From NCBI GenBank assembly GCA_041736675.1, contig JBGSTD010000040.1:1-10910 (forward strand): 10,910 nucleotides of DNA, given 5' to 3'. Source of the DNA: Salaquimonas sp041736675 (lineage in GTDB: Bacteria; Pseudomonadota; Alphaproteobacteria; Rhizobiales; Rhizobiaceae). Below are positions 1 through 4,970 of this stretch, piece after piece. How positions within the stretch are numbered: the first letter of the stretch is position 1; each line of letters begins with the position of its first letter. The translations under genes were made by a program, and so were the position numbers. The notes under the pieces were generated by a model, which worked only from the letters and a program-made list of their open reading frames with translations, was not told the DNA's origin and ran no database searches.

Positions 1-152
1 CTGGTTCCATGAGACCAAAAGTCGATGCGGCTTTGGCCTTTATAAATGGAGGTGGTCAGTTTGCGGGCATTGGTAAACTGTCCCACGCCCGTGCTATCCT
101 TGAAGGCCATTCAGGGACGCGCCTCGTGCAAGACGCGATTACCAAAACATGA
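1..152 (+). CDS. arcC: Carbamate kinase, C-terminal fragment (5' end outside window)
   Basis: The frame starting at base 3 is open to a TGA at 150-152 and gives 49 residues. Near its start it reads GSMRPKVDAA, which matches the C-terminal GSM-x-PK(V/I) signature of carbamate kinases of the amino-acid-kinase fold. It ends with a short region resembling the family tail (LEGHSGTRLV). Carbamate kinase makes ATP from carbamoyl phosphate and ADP, usually as the last step of the arginine deiminase pathway in the cytoplasm. The rest of the gene lies left of the window, so the active site cannot be checked. The position after GSM is Arg where many homologues have Gly. The stop codon overlaps the start of the next gene, so the two are probably co-transcribed. 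Confidence 0.82.
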   Translation, partial: GSMRPKVDAALAFINGGGQFAGIGKLSHARAILEGHSGTRLVQDAITKT

Positions 153-739
153 AGCTCACACCATTTTACGTTGACCTTAAAAACGGCAAATCCGTTCTCG
201 TTAGAGAGGTAGGACCAAGCGATCGACTTCTGATGCAAACCGGATTCGAACATTTGTCAGACGAATCCCGCTACTTTCGATTCCTTATGGCCCGCAAGGA
301 TCTGACCGACGCAGAATTGGACCGATTGACTGCCACCAACGAAATCGAACATGTTGCAATAGGTGCGCTTGTTGAAAGCCCCACCGGTCCCGAGGCGGTA
401 GGCATTGCGCGCTACATATGCCTGTCAGATCAAACCCAAACTGCAGAAATTGCAGTCACCATATCCGATAGTTGTCAACGTCAGGGTCTTGGCAGCATTC
501 TTCTTGGCATTCTGGCCAAATTCGCAAACCTCAATGGAATTTCTGAGTTCGTTGCCCTTGTTCACAGCCAAAACAGATCAATGCTCGGCCTCTTTGATCA
601 ACTCGATGGTTCACGGTCATGGCCAGGCGGGGCAGAAGTAGAAGTCAGGTTCCCGGTTTTGAGTAATTCTGTTCTATATCCAATGACATCAACTGGCGAT
701 ACCTTCAGAAAAGTTGACGAGCTTGCTGTTATTGCTTGA
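149..739 (+). CDS. GNAT-family N-acetyltransferase
   Basis: This 196-residue protein has the acetyl-CoA-binding motif A of GNAT enzymes at residues 110-115 (Q-R-Q-G-L-G, fitting Q/R-x-x-G-x-G/A), preceded by a beta-strand (AEIAVTISD) and followed by helix SILLGILAKFA. The N-terminal part (VLVREVGPSD, then LSDESRYFRFL) resembles the acetyltransferase domain that is fused to acyl-CoA synthetase-like domains in protein lysine acetyltransferases of the Pat type; here it stands alone. The substrate cannot be told from sequence. The start ATG overlaps the carbamate kinase stop (ATGA) and has no clear Shine-Dalgarno sequence, so translation is probably coupled to arcC. An acetyltransferase beside an arginine deiminase-type gene might modify metabolic enzymes under low oxygen or energy stress, but that is inference. 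Confidence 0.85.
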   Translation: MKLTPFYVDLKNGKSVLVREVGPSDRLLMQTGFEHLSDESRYFRFLMARKDLTDAELDRLTATNEIEHVAIGALVESPTGPEAVGIARYICLSDQTQTAEIAVTISDSCQRQGLGSILLGILAKFANLNGISEFVALVHSQNRSMLGLFDQLDGSRSWPGGAEVEVRFPVLSNSVLYPMTSTGDTFRKVDELAVIA

Positions 740-781
740 AGCACAGCGTAAAATCTTGCTGCGAAATTTCACGAGTTTGCG

Positions 782-797
782 CACAGGCTTACCTGTG
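782..797 (+). terminator. Small hairpin after GNAT gene, possible weak terminator
   Basis: CACAGG (782-787) and CCTGTG (792-797) pair around a CTTA loop, 42 bases after the GNAT stop. There is no T-run directly after the stem (only TTTT at 818-821), so intrinsic termination would be weak. CTTACCTGT (788-796) is also the exact reverse complement of ACAGGTAAG (847-855), so a second, competing pairing is possible. Confidence 0.25.
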
Positions 798-819
798 TCA
801 GTGCGCGTGGATTGCGATT

Positions 820-849
820 TTGACATATTCTATCAGCTCGCCGGATACA
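820..849 (+). promoter_or_regulatory. Possible sigma-70 type promoter
   Basis: A perfect -35 hexamer TTGACA (820-825) is followed after 18 bases by GATACA (844-849), which keeps the key A at position 2 and T at position 3 only in part. If used, transcription would start near 856, just before the interlocked inverted repeats and about 235 bases before the PRC-barrel gene. The -10 match is poor, so this is a candidate only. Confidence 0.3.
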
Positions 850-878
850 GGTAAGTTCCTCCCAATTCGGTTCTGCTA

Positions 879-938
879 AAACACGCGGGATATGTTGCCC
901 CCCCATCTTCCCTAGTCCCGCGTGTTTCCCCGATGGGG
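879..938 (+). ncRNA. Structured RNA candidate: two interlocking stems (pseudoknot topology)
   Basis: AAACACGCGGGA (879-890) is the exact reverse complement of TCCCGCGTGTTT (916-927), a 12-base stem. CCCCATC (901-907), inside the loop of that stem, is the exact reverse complement of GATGGGG (932-938), downstream of it. The order stem1-5', stem2-5', stem1-3', stem2-3' is that of an H-type pseudoknot, with connecting segments of 10, 8 and 4 bases. The loop is very C-rich. Whether this is a small RNA, a leader element or a terminator is unknown; I could not match it to a named family. Confidence 0.35.
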
Positions 939-1091
939 AAAGCTTATGAAAGGACAAGTCCGTGACACCTGACGAACCGGATTGCTATCCGCAGACAATT
1001 CTGGCGGCGGACTAGTTTACAAAATGGCGTCGGTGCCAAACACCGATCACGCTCCCGCTCAAAATGAGGGAAATCACAAAGGACAAACTTC

Positions 1092-1556
1092 ATGAAATTG
1101 ACAAGAACTATGCTTTCCGCTGCTGCAATTCTCGCATTGATGGCGGCAGGTACCTTCGCACAGACCACCACACCAACCCCAGCCCCAGCAACAGCTGCAC
1201 CGGCAACAAGTACCGCGACAGAGCGGCCAATGCTGCGCCAACCAACAATGGAAGTTGAGGGTTACACCACCATCGCAACGGGTGATATTACGACAGAAGA
1301 TCTGACCGGTGCTGAAGCCTACGGGTCAGATGACAAAGATATCGGTAATGTTGACAGCTTGGCGCTTGCCGCAGACGGGAAAACTGTTGAGCATATAGTG
1401 CTCGAAATTGGTGGTTTTCTTGGAATTGGTGCGCACCAGGTAGCGCTGAGCCCAACAGAAGTTCAGATCATGCGCAAAGGCACGAGCAGCGACATACGCG
1501 TTTATGTCGATGCAACTAAGAAAGAACTCCAAGCGCAACCTGCATACAAGAAATAA
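1092..1556 (+). CDS. Secreted PRC-barrel domain protein
   Basis: A 154-residue protein with a clear Sec signal peptide: basic start (MKLTR), hydrophobic core at about residues 7-20 and an AxA-like site before Q24 (GTFA-Q). A low-complexity Thr/Pro/Ala linker covers about residues 25-45. Residues 68-147 look like a PRC-barrel: DLTGAEAYGSDDKDIGNVDSL is a typical opening strand-loop, followed by VEHIVLEIGGFLGIGAHQVAL. PRC-barrel domains are small beta-barrels found in photosynthetic reaction centre H subunits and RimM; periplasmic versions are common in rhizobia, and their role is poorly known. AAAGGA ends 8 bases before the ATG and serves as the ribosome site. It probably acts in the periplasm or at the envelope; no partner is evident. 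Confidence 0.88.
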   Translation: MKLTRTMLSAAAILALMAAGTFAQTTTPTPAPATAAPATSTATERPMLRQPTMEVEGYTTIATGDITTEDLTGAEAYGSDDKDIGNVDSLALAADGKTVEHIVLEIGGFLGIGAHQVALSPTEVQIMRKGTSSDIRVYVDATKKELQAQPAYKK

Positions 1557-1702
1557 TGCTTGCGAGCGCTCTGCGACAAAGTTGTTGCGGGGCGTGTCAC
1601 TTGGCGTGACTTGGTTTCGTCAAATGCATCTGTCAAACGACAACATGCCAATCGTCCAATTCAATAGGCTTGTTAATACATCCCAATAATCGGAGAACCA
1701 CT

Positions 1703-1867
1703 ATGTCATTAGGTACCATTCTCGTCATACTTCTCATCATCTTTCTTCTGGGAGGTTTCAGTGGCCGTTTTGGAGGCTATGGCTATGGCTTTGGCAATGG
1801 CGGTATCGGGCTCCTCGGCACGATCCTCATCATCATTGTGGTGCTGATGTTGCTCGGACGAATTTGA
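1703..1867 (+). CDS. DUF3309 family small membrane protein
   Basis: This 54-residue peptide has two hydrophobic segments (about residues 4-18 and 37-52) joined by a Gly/Tyr/Phe-rich loop (GRFGGYGYGFGNGG) and ends in LLGRI. MSLGTIL at the start, the Gly-rich middle and the GRI end fit the DUF3309 family. It is most likely an inner-membrane protein with a short hairpin topology. I chose the ATG at 1703 because CGGAG (1691-1695) is well spaced before it; an in-frame ATG at 1670 would only add a non-conserved, hydrophilic extension with no ribosome site. Function is unknown. It lies among other envelope and stress-type genes. Confidence 0.85.
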   Translation: MSLGTILVILLIIFLLGGFSGRFGGYGYGFGNGGIGLLGTILIIIVVLMLLGRI

Positions 1868-1941
1868 GAACGGCGGTTGCCTGAGTGGTCGTTGAATAGG
1901 CAGGCGGATCATAAATGTTGAAACCAGCAAGGAGTATCAAA

Positions 1942-2082
1942 TTGAGTCGCAATTTTCTATTGGGACTGGTCGGTTTGCTTACGATCATCGCGGCTGTAAC
2001 GGGCTATCTGTACTATGAGGAACGCCAAACCGGCCTTGATATCAATATCAACGAAAACGGGATTACTATAGAGGGCAAATAA
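1942..2082 (+). CDS. Small single-span membrane protein with TTG start
   Basis: A 46-residue peptide. MSRNFLLGLVGLL is followed by TIIAAVTGYLYYEE, so residues 4-25 form one membrane helix. A short tail follows (DININENGITIEGK), built like the 'I-x-I-x-x-x-G-I-x-I' beta-strand tails of small rhizobial hypothetical membrane proteins. I chose TTG at 1942 because a perfect AAGGAG (1929-1934) stands 7 bases before it. An in-frame ATG at 1915 would add nine residues and has only a weak site (GGCGGA). The gene is 75 bases after the DUF3309 gene in the same direction, so the two may share a transcript. Function is unknown. Confidence 0.7.
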   Translation: MSRNFLLGLVGLLTIIAAVTGYLYYEERQTGLDININENGITIEGK

Positions 2083-2132
2083 CCACACTGCATTCACTTG
2101 CACGCAGCAACTTGGTACAGATTTTCCAACAT

Positions 2133-2855
2133 TCAAGCAAGTAACGGTCCAACCTCATCAAGATAGGTTGTTTCGAAGTTGGCAAACTTGCACAGGCGCC
2201 CGTAATCGTCGAATTTGACGTACCCGTCCCGCATTGTAACCATTCCGGATTCGCGCAATTTCCGCAGCACACGGTTGACGTGAACCGCGCTAAGTCCCAC
2301 AGCGTCAGCAATGAGGTATTGAGTCAAGGGACAAGGGTATCCCTTTTTGCTTCCCATTCCGACTAGGGATAGTTTGGATCCCAGTTCCAGAAGGAAGTGC
2401 GCCATGCGTTCATCTGCATTGCGGCGACCGATATTCACAAGATGCTCGACCACCATCGCTTCGTCTCGCGAGGCCGCCCAAAGAACTGCCGTGGCCAGCC
2501 GGGGCACGCGTGCAAAGGCATCCAGTATATCAGGCACCTGCACTTCAATGACCTCGATATCTGTAATGGGCACTATGCTATGGTCTGAAATGTGAAGCAA
2601 AACGCTACGCAATCCCAGGAAGTCACCTGGAACCTGAAAATCAACAATCTGCCGCTGGCCATCATACAGCAACTTGTAGGAACAGGCCCAGCCGGAAACC
2701 AGAATGTAGGCAGCCTGATCTGACAGCCCTTGGTGAACCAGATCTCGCCCTGCAACAAATTTGCGGCGTCGCTTAAGCCAAGTTTCCAGCACTGAGTGTT
2801 CGTTACCTGTAAGAGCAACGAATGCACCGAGTTTTCGGATAAATGCTTCTTCCAA
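2133..2855 (-). CDS. Crp/Fnr-family transcriptional regulator
   Basis: The protein has an N-terminal cyclic-nucleotide-binding-like beta-roll (motifs LVHQG, AYILVSGWACSYKLL, IVDFQVPGDFLGL), a long dimerisation helix (LVNIGRRNADERMAHFLLEL) and a C-terminal winged helix-turn-helix (LTQYLIADAVGLSAVHVNRVLRKLRESG). It lacks the N-terminal cysteine cluster of oxygen-sensing FNR, so it is not a classical FNR. In the recognition helix, SAVHVNR stands where E. coli FNR has SRETVSR, so the Glu that reads the TTGAT half-site is not kept and target preference may differ. No ATG is available. TTG at 2855 has GGGAG six bases before it; an upstream in-frame TTG at 2876 adds seven residues but has only a weak site. 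It faces a 78-residue gene across a region with an FNR-like palindrome. The ligand is unknown. Confidence 0.87.
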   Translation of the reverse strand: MEEAFIRKLGAFVALTGNEHSVLETWLKRRRKFVAGRDLVHQGLSDQAAYILVSGWACSYKLLYDGQRQIVDFQVPGDFLGLRSVLLHISDHSIVPITDIEVIEVQVPDILDAFARVPRLATAVLWAASRDEAMVVEHLVNIGRRNADERMAHFLLELGSKLSLVGMGSKKGYPCPLTQYLIADAVGLSAVHVNRVLRKLRESGMVTMRDGYVKFDDYGRLCKFANFETTYLDEVGPLLA

Positions 2856-2913
2856 ATTGCACTCCCGTTTTCCCAATTCATCTAATTTTTAACTGAAAAA
2901 ATCGGTCCAATGA

Positions 2914-2927
2914 CTGATTTCGATCAG
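2914..2927. promoter_or_regulatory. FNR/CRP-like palindromic operator
   Basis: CTGAT-TTCG-ATCAG is a perfect 5+5 palindrome with a 4-base spacer. It matches the FNR consensus TTGAT-N4-ATCAA except at the outer base of each half, and keeps the TGA-N6-TCA core shared by Crp/Fnr sites. It lies 58 bases upstream of the Crp/Fnr gene start at 2855 and 76 bases upstream of the start at 3004 of the diverging small gene, so it could serve autoregulation of one and control of the other. Confidence 0.5.
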
Positions 2928-3003
2928 CCCAACGCATCCGTTTCTTTGAAAGTCTGCAAGGACGCCTTGCGCGAACCCAATGTTTATGAAAGGCCAACCC
3001 ATA

Positions 3004-3240
3004 ATGTCAGAGCATAGCACATATTCGGGTATGGCGGCCCTTTCTATTTGCGAAGCGCTGCTTTTGGCGCTGAATGATGCAAATGTCCTGCCGGAAAGCG
3101 AAATCATGGGTGTTTTAAAAGATGAAGCCCTGACGCATGAAAATGCGGGCAGAGACGACGTTCAACCGGAAGCCCACAGGGCCGTCGCCGCATTGATAAA
3201 CAAGATCATAGCGGGCGGCAATTCGGTCCGGAGGACTTGA
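3004..3240 (+). CDS. Conserved small rhizobial protein of unknown function
   Basis: This 78-residue soluble protein is mostly helical. It reads SGMAALSICEALLLALNDANVLPE, then a charged middle with His (DEALTHENAG), and ends in EAHRAVAALINKIIAGGNSVRR. The 'AALSICE(A/S)LLLAL ... HR-x-A-x-x-x-I ... GGNSVRR' layout is one I recognise from small hypothetical proteins of rhizobia, with no known function. I chose ATG 3004 because GAAAGG stands upstream; in-frame ATGs at 2980 and 2986 have no ribosome site. There is no signal peptide or membrane segment. It diverges from the Crp/Fnr regulator, with the palindrome at 2914-2927 between them, so it may be a target of that regulator. Confidence 0.72.
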   Translation: MSEHSTYSGMAALSICEALLLALNDANVLPESEIMGVLKDEALTHENAGRDDVQPEAHRAVAALINKIIAGGNSVRRT

Positions 3241-3357
3241 GAATTGGCGGACTGCCATCAGGCGCCGTCGTTGTCCAGAATCGATCAAAAAATGTGCAAA
3301 TCAGCAATAAGCAAAATGCGTTTGCCTGTTGAATGAATTTACAAAAAGGATGTTCGT

Positions 3358-3816
3358 ATGTCTATCTTTTCCAGAATGCCAGCCTTGACTGCAGCCATTT
3401 CGATGCTGACTGCAGTATCGTTTACGGCAGTACCGGTATCCGCCAGTGCAACGCCGTTCAAGCCGTTTTCAACTGTGGTTTCAAGTAACACCGATAGTGC
3501 CCCAGAAAACAATCCATCGGTGGAATTGGTGAGGGATTGGCAAAAACGCCGATTCTCTCAGACCGGTAATCGCTACAACAGCCGCCAACACAATCGCCAC
3601 AATAATTATCGCAACAAGCGTGGGCGCAACAACATCGATATCGGCCCGGCAATTATAGGAGCGATTATTGGTGGTGCTATTGTGAATGGTATTCAGCGCC
3701 GCCCCAGTCGCCTGTCAAACAGCCACATCCAATATTGCTTGAACCGGTATCGTTCCTACAGAGTGTATGACAACACTTTCCAACCATACAACGGGCCCCG
3801 CAAACAATGCAGGTAG
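3358..3816 (+). CDS. BA14K family secreted protein
   Basis: A 152-residue protein with a signal peptide (hydrophobic core about residues 8-26, likely cleavage after VSASA at about residue 31). An Asn/Arg/Tyr-rich low-complexity stretch follows (about residues 64-92), then a Gly/Ile segment that may be a membrane or hairpin element (IGPAIIGAIIGGAIVNGI, residues 95-112). The C-terminal BA14K signature has HIQYC at 123-127, RYRSYRVYDNTFQPY and a closing Cys at 151. The two cysteines (127, 151) probably form a disulphide outside the cytoplasm. The family is named after a 14-kDa Brucella immunoreactive protein with reported lectin-like properties; its role here is not shown. AAAAAGGA stands before the ATG. 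It is the last gene before a ~700-base gene-poor region. Confidence 0.9.
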   Translation: MSIFSRMPALTAAISMLTAVSFTAVPVSASATPFKPFSTVVSSNTDSAPENNPSVELVRDWQKRRFSQTGNRYNSRQHNRHNNYRNKRGRNNIDIGPAIIGAIIGGAIVNGIQRRPSRLSNSHIQYCLNRYRSYRVYDNTFQPYNGPRKQCR

Positions 3817-3838
3817 TTTTTTTGAACGATGCTCGGCT

Positions 3839-3880
3839 TGCATTGGATTGGCGTTGCAGGCTGCGCCGCCAATCTATGCA
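3839..3880. repeat. Long imperfect inverted repeat downstream of BA14K gene
   Basis: TGCAT (3839-3843) and GATTGGCG (3846-3853) pair with CGCCAATC (3867-3874) and ATGCA (3876-3880), giving 13 base pairs with a small internal loop and a 13-base apical loop that can add a further short GCA/TGC stem. It starts 22 bases after the BA14K stop. A T-run comes before it (3816-3823) and none after, so it is not a canonical terminator on the plus strand. It may protect the 3' end of the BA14K transcript or be part of a dispersed repeat. Confidence 0.4.
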
Positions 3881-3937
3881 GATATGGCTCGGTCAATACA
3901 TTGGCTAATTGAAAATATAGAACGCATGTAGAATGTT

Positions 3938-4054
3938 GTGGCGTCATGGCAATTTCTGCATGATAAGCGACTGGCAGATCTCGGAATGTGTCATTACCAT
4001 ACGCGTTCGCAGACAAAGGTCGGTATGGTGCTGGAAGCAGCGGTGAACCGGTAG
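3938..4054 (+). pseudogene. Possible DUF1127-like remnant
   Basis: From a GTG this frame gives 38 residues, beginning VASWQFLHDKRLADLGM and ending at TAG. The segment DKRLADLGM resembles the D-R-x-LADIGL core of small Arg-rich DUF1127 (YjiS-like) proteins, which in alphaproteobacteria act in RNA metabolism and phosphate responses. The usual Arg-rich N-terminal helix is missing and a stop codon (TAG at 3928-3930) lies just upstream. There is no ribosome site. This is best read as a decayed copy, or as a chance match. Confidence 0.2.
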
Positions 4055-4260
4055 GCGCAAGGTCCGACTAGGGCTTGAAACTGTCGTGCGACAGGGCAGA
4101 CAATTCTCTGGATTTGAGAGAAATTGAATGTCCGCTCTCATGTTAGGCAAGTCGAAACCTGGCGATTATGGCGAATTGCCGGAACCGGCCCAATAGAGAC
4201 TTCGGAGCGATATGCAAGCTTGGTCGATTTGTCCGCATTGCCGCCATCTGAAAATGGAAA

Positions 4261-4389
4261 TCACCACAATTTCGCTGCCTGAAAGGCCTCATCCCACATC
4301 AATATCGGATCAAGGGCTTTTTCCGCCGTCTTGCGATCCACGCTGAGATCAATCAGCGCGTTGTAGAGTTTGATGGTTTTGGTAGACAT
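4261..4389 (-). CDS. Small ORF, unrecognised (possible remnant)
   Basis: ATG at 4389 opens a 42-residue frame. MSTKTIKLYNALIDLSVDRKTAEKALDP is amphipathic and helical, and the frame ends AAKLW. The opening (LYNALIDLSVDRKTAEKAL) is reminiscent of the N-terminal helix of small DUF1640-type coiled-coil proteins found near mobile elements, but the coiled-coil body is absent. There is no convincing Shine-Dalgarno sequence upstream, and the neighbours give no context. It may be the front end of a truncated gene. Confidence 0.3.
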   Translation of the reverse strand: MSTKTIKLYNALIDLSVDRKTAEKALDPILMWDEAFQAAKLW

Positions 4390-4512
4390 ATGGGTTTGGC
4401 CTATATCTAACCGATATCACATCCACAGTTTTTTGCGAGCTGAAGAACCAATATAAAGAGCCCAAGACCTGGGACCCAAGAATTTCGATTGATAGCTAAG
4501 TCTTTGATTTTA

Positions 4513-4587
4513 TGGTGCCCGGGGGCGGATTTGAACCACCGACACGCGGATTTTCAATCCGCTGCTCTACCCCTGAGCTACCCGGGC
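4513..4587 (-). tRNA. tRNA-Phe (anticodon GAA)
   Basis: The minus strand folds as a 75-base tRNA with encoded CCA. The acceptor stem pairs GCCCGGG with CCCGGGC, discriminator A follows, the anticodon loop is TTGAAAA (GAA, Phe), and the T arm carries GGTTCAAATCC. It is downstream of yacG in the same direction and has a promoter-like sequence of its own at 4654-4682. Confidence 0.97.
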
Positions 4588-4653
4588 CCGATCGACAAAC
4601 CCGCAACAAAATCATCAAGATTTCAGGAGGATTCGAAACGAAAGTTGAGCGGG

Positions 4654-4682
4654 TTATAGAAGTTCACTTCGGCTCTGTCCAG
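4654..4682 (-). promoter_or_regulatory. Probable promoter of tRNA-Phe
   Basis: On the minus strand CTGGAC (4682-4677) is followed after exactly 17 bases by CTATAA (4659-4654). This is close to the rhizobial CTTGAC-N17-CTATAT pattern. Transcription would start near 4647, giving a leader of about 60 bases before the tRNA 5' end. Confidence 0.5.
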
Positions 4683-4773
4683 TGGATAGGTTGGTGTATT
4701 GAACAAATAATTACAGAAATTTTCCAGCGCAAAAATTGTCTGCAATAAATGCGCGAGTGGTACCACAGCCGAC

Positions 4774-4968
4774 TTACTGGTCACCGTTATCTTCGGGATT
4801 GATTTCTCCTGCAGGGATGGCATAGCTGCCCGAAAACCAGCGGTTCAAATCAACATCAGCACAGCGTTTTGAGCAAAAAGGATAAAAATCGCGATGCGAG
4901 AGCCGCCCACAATTTGAACATTTGACAGGCTTGCGTAGAGGTTCAACATTGCCGGTTGATGAAGGCAT
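4774..4968 (-). CDS. yacG: YacG zinc-binding protein (DNA gyrase inhibitor family)
   Basis: This 64-residue protein carries a four-cysteine zinc site: C17-x2-C20 (KCSNCG) and C32-x3-C36 (FCSKRC), followed by ADVDLNRWFSGSYAIP, the family's most conserved stretch. E. coli YacG binds gyrase B and blocks DNA binding, so a gyrase-inhibitor role is assigned by family. The tail is acidic. I chose ATG 4968, with CCAGG seven bases before it. A TTG at 4974 would overlap the maf stop by four bases (TTGA) and is the alternative. It follows maf with practically no gap and is therefore almost surely in one operon with it. Confidence 0.9.
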   Translation of the reverse strand: MPSSTGNVEPLRKPVKCSNCGRLSHRDFYPFCSKRCADVDLNRWFSGSYAIPAGEINPEDNGDQ

Positions 4969-4970
4969 GA

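Larger units (their letters stand above)
740..1091. other. Gene-free region rich in inverted repeats
   Basis: No convincing protein gene is seen here on either strand. The region holds a small hairpin (782-797), a promoter-like sequence (820-849), two interlocking inverted repeats (879-938), and simple hairpins at 978-991 (CGGAT/ATCCG, 4-base loop) and 1030-1046 (TCGGTG/CACCGA, 5-base loop). A 9-base inverted repeat also links 788-796 to 847-855. An 8-codon ORF at 946-972 follows a GGGGAAA stretch. The region could be a long structured leader of the PRC-barrel gene or encode a separate small RNA. Confidence 0.5.
3817..4512. other. Gene-poor region with possible gene remnants
   Basis: Almost 700 bases with no firm gene. 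It contains a long imperfect hairpin (3839-3880), a 38-codon ORF with a DUF1127-like motif (3938-4054), a perfect CTGTCG-TG-CGACAG palindrome (4081-4094), and a 42-codon minus-strand ORF (4261-4389). Open frames on the minus strand at 3756-4150 show no recognisable protein and partly run antisense to the BA14K gene. The CCCAAGA direct repeats near 4460-4480 do not form a convincing terminator for tRNA-Phe. Confidence 0.5.

Noticed and set aside
1611..1626. TTGGTTTCGTCAA as a FixK/FNR box before DUF3309
   Set aside because: The spacer between TTG and CAA is seven bases, not the required eight, so the halves are out of phase.
3756..4150. Two minus-strand ORFs after the BA14K gene
   Set aside because: One runs antisense into BA14K; neither has a domain, a good ribosome site or convincing codon pattern.
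4455..4485. CCCAAGA direct repeats as a terminator for tRNA-Phe
   Set aside because: They are direct, not inverted, repeats and pair poorly; no clear T-run in the right place.
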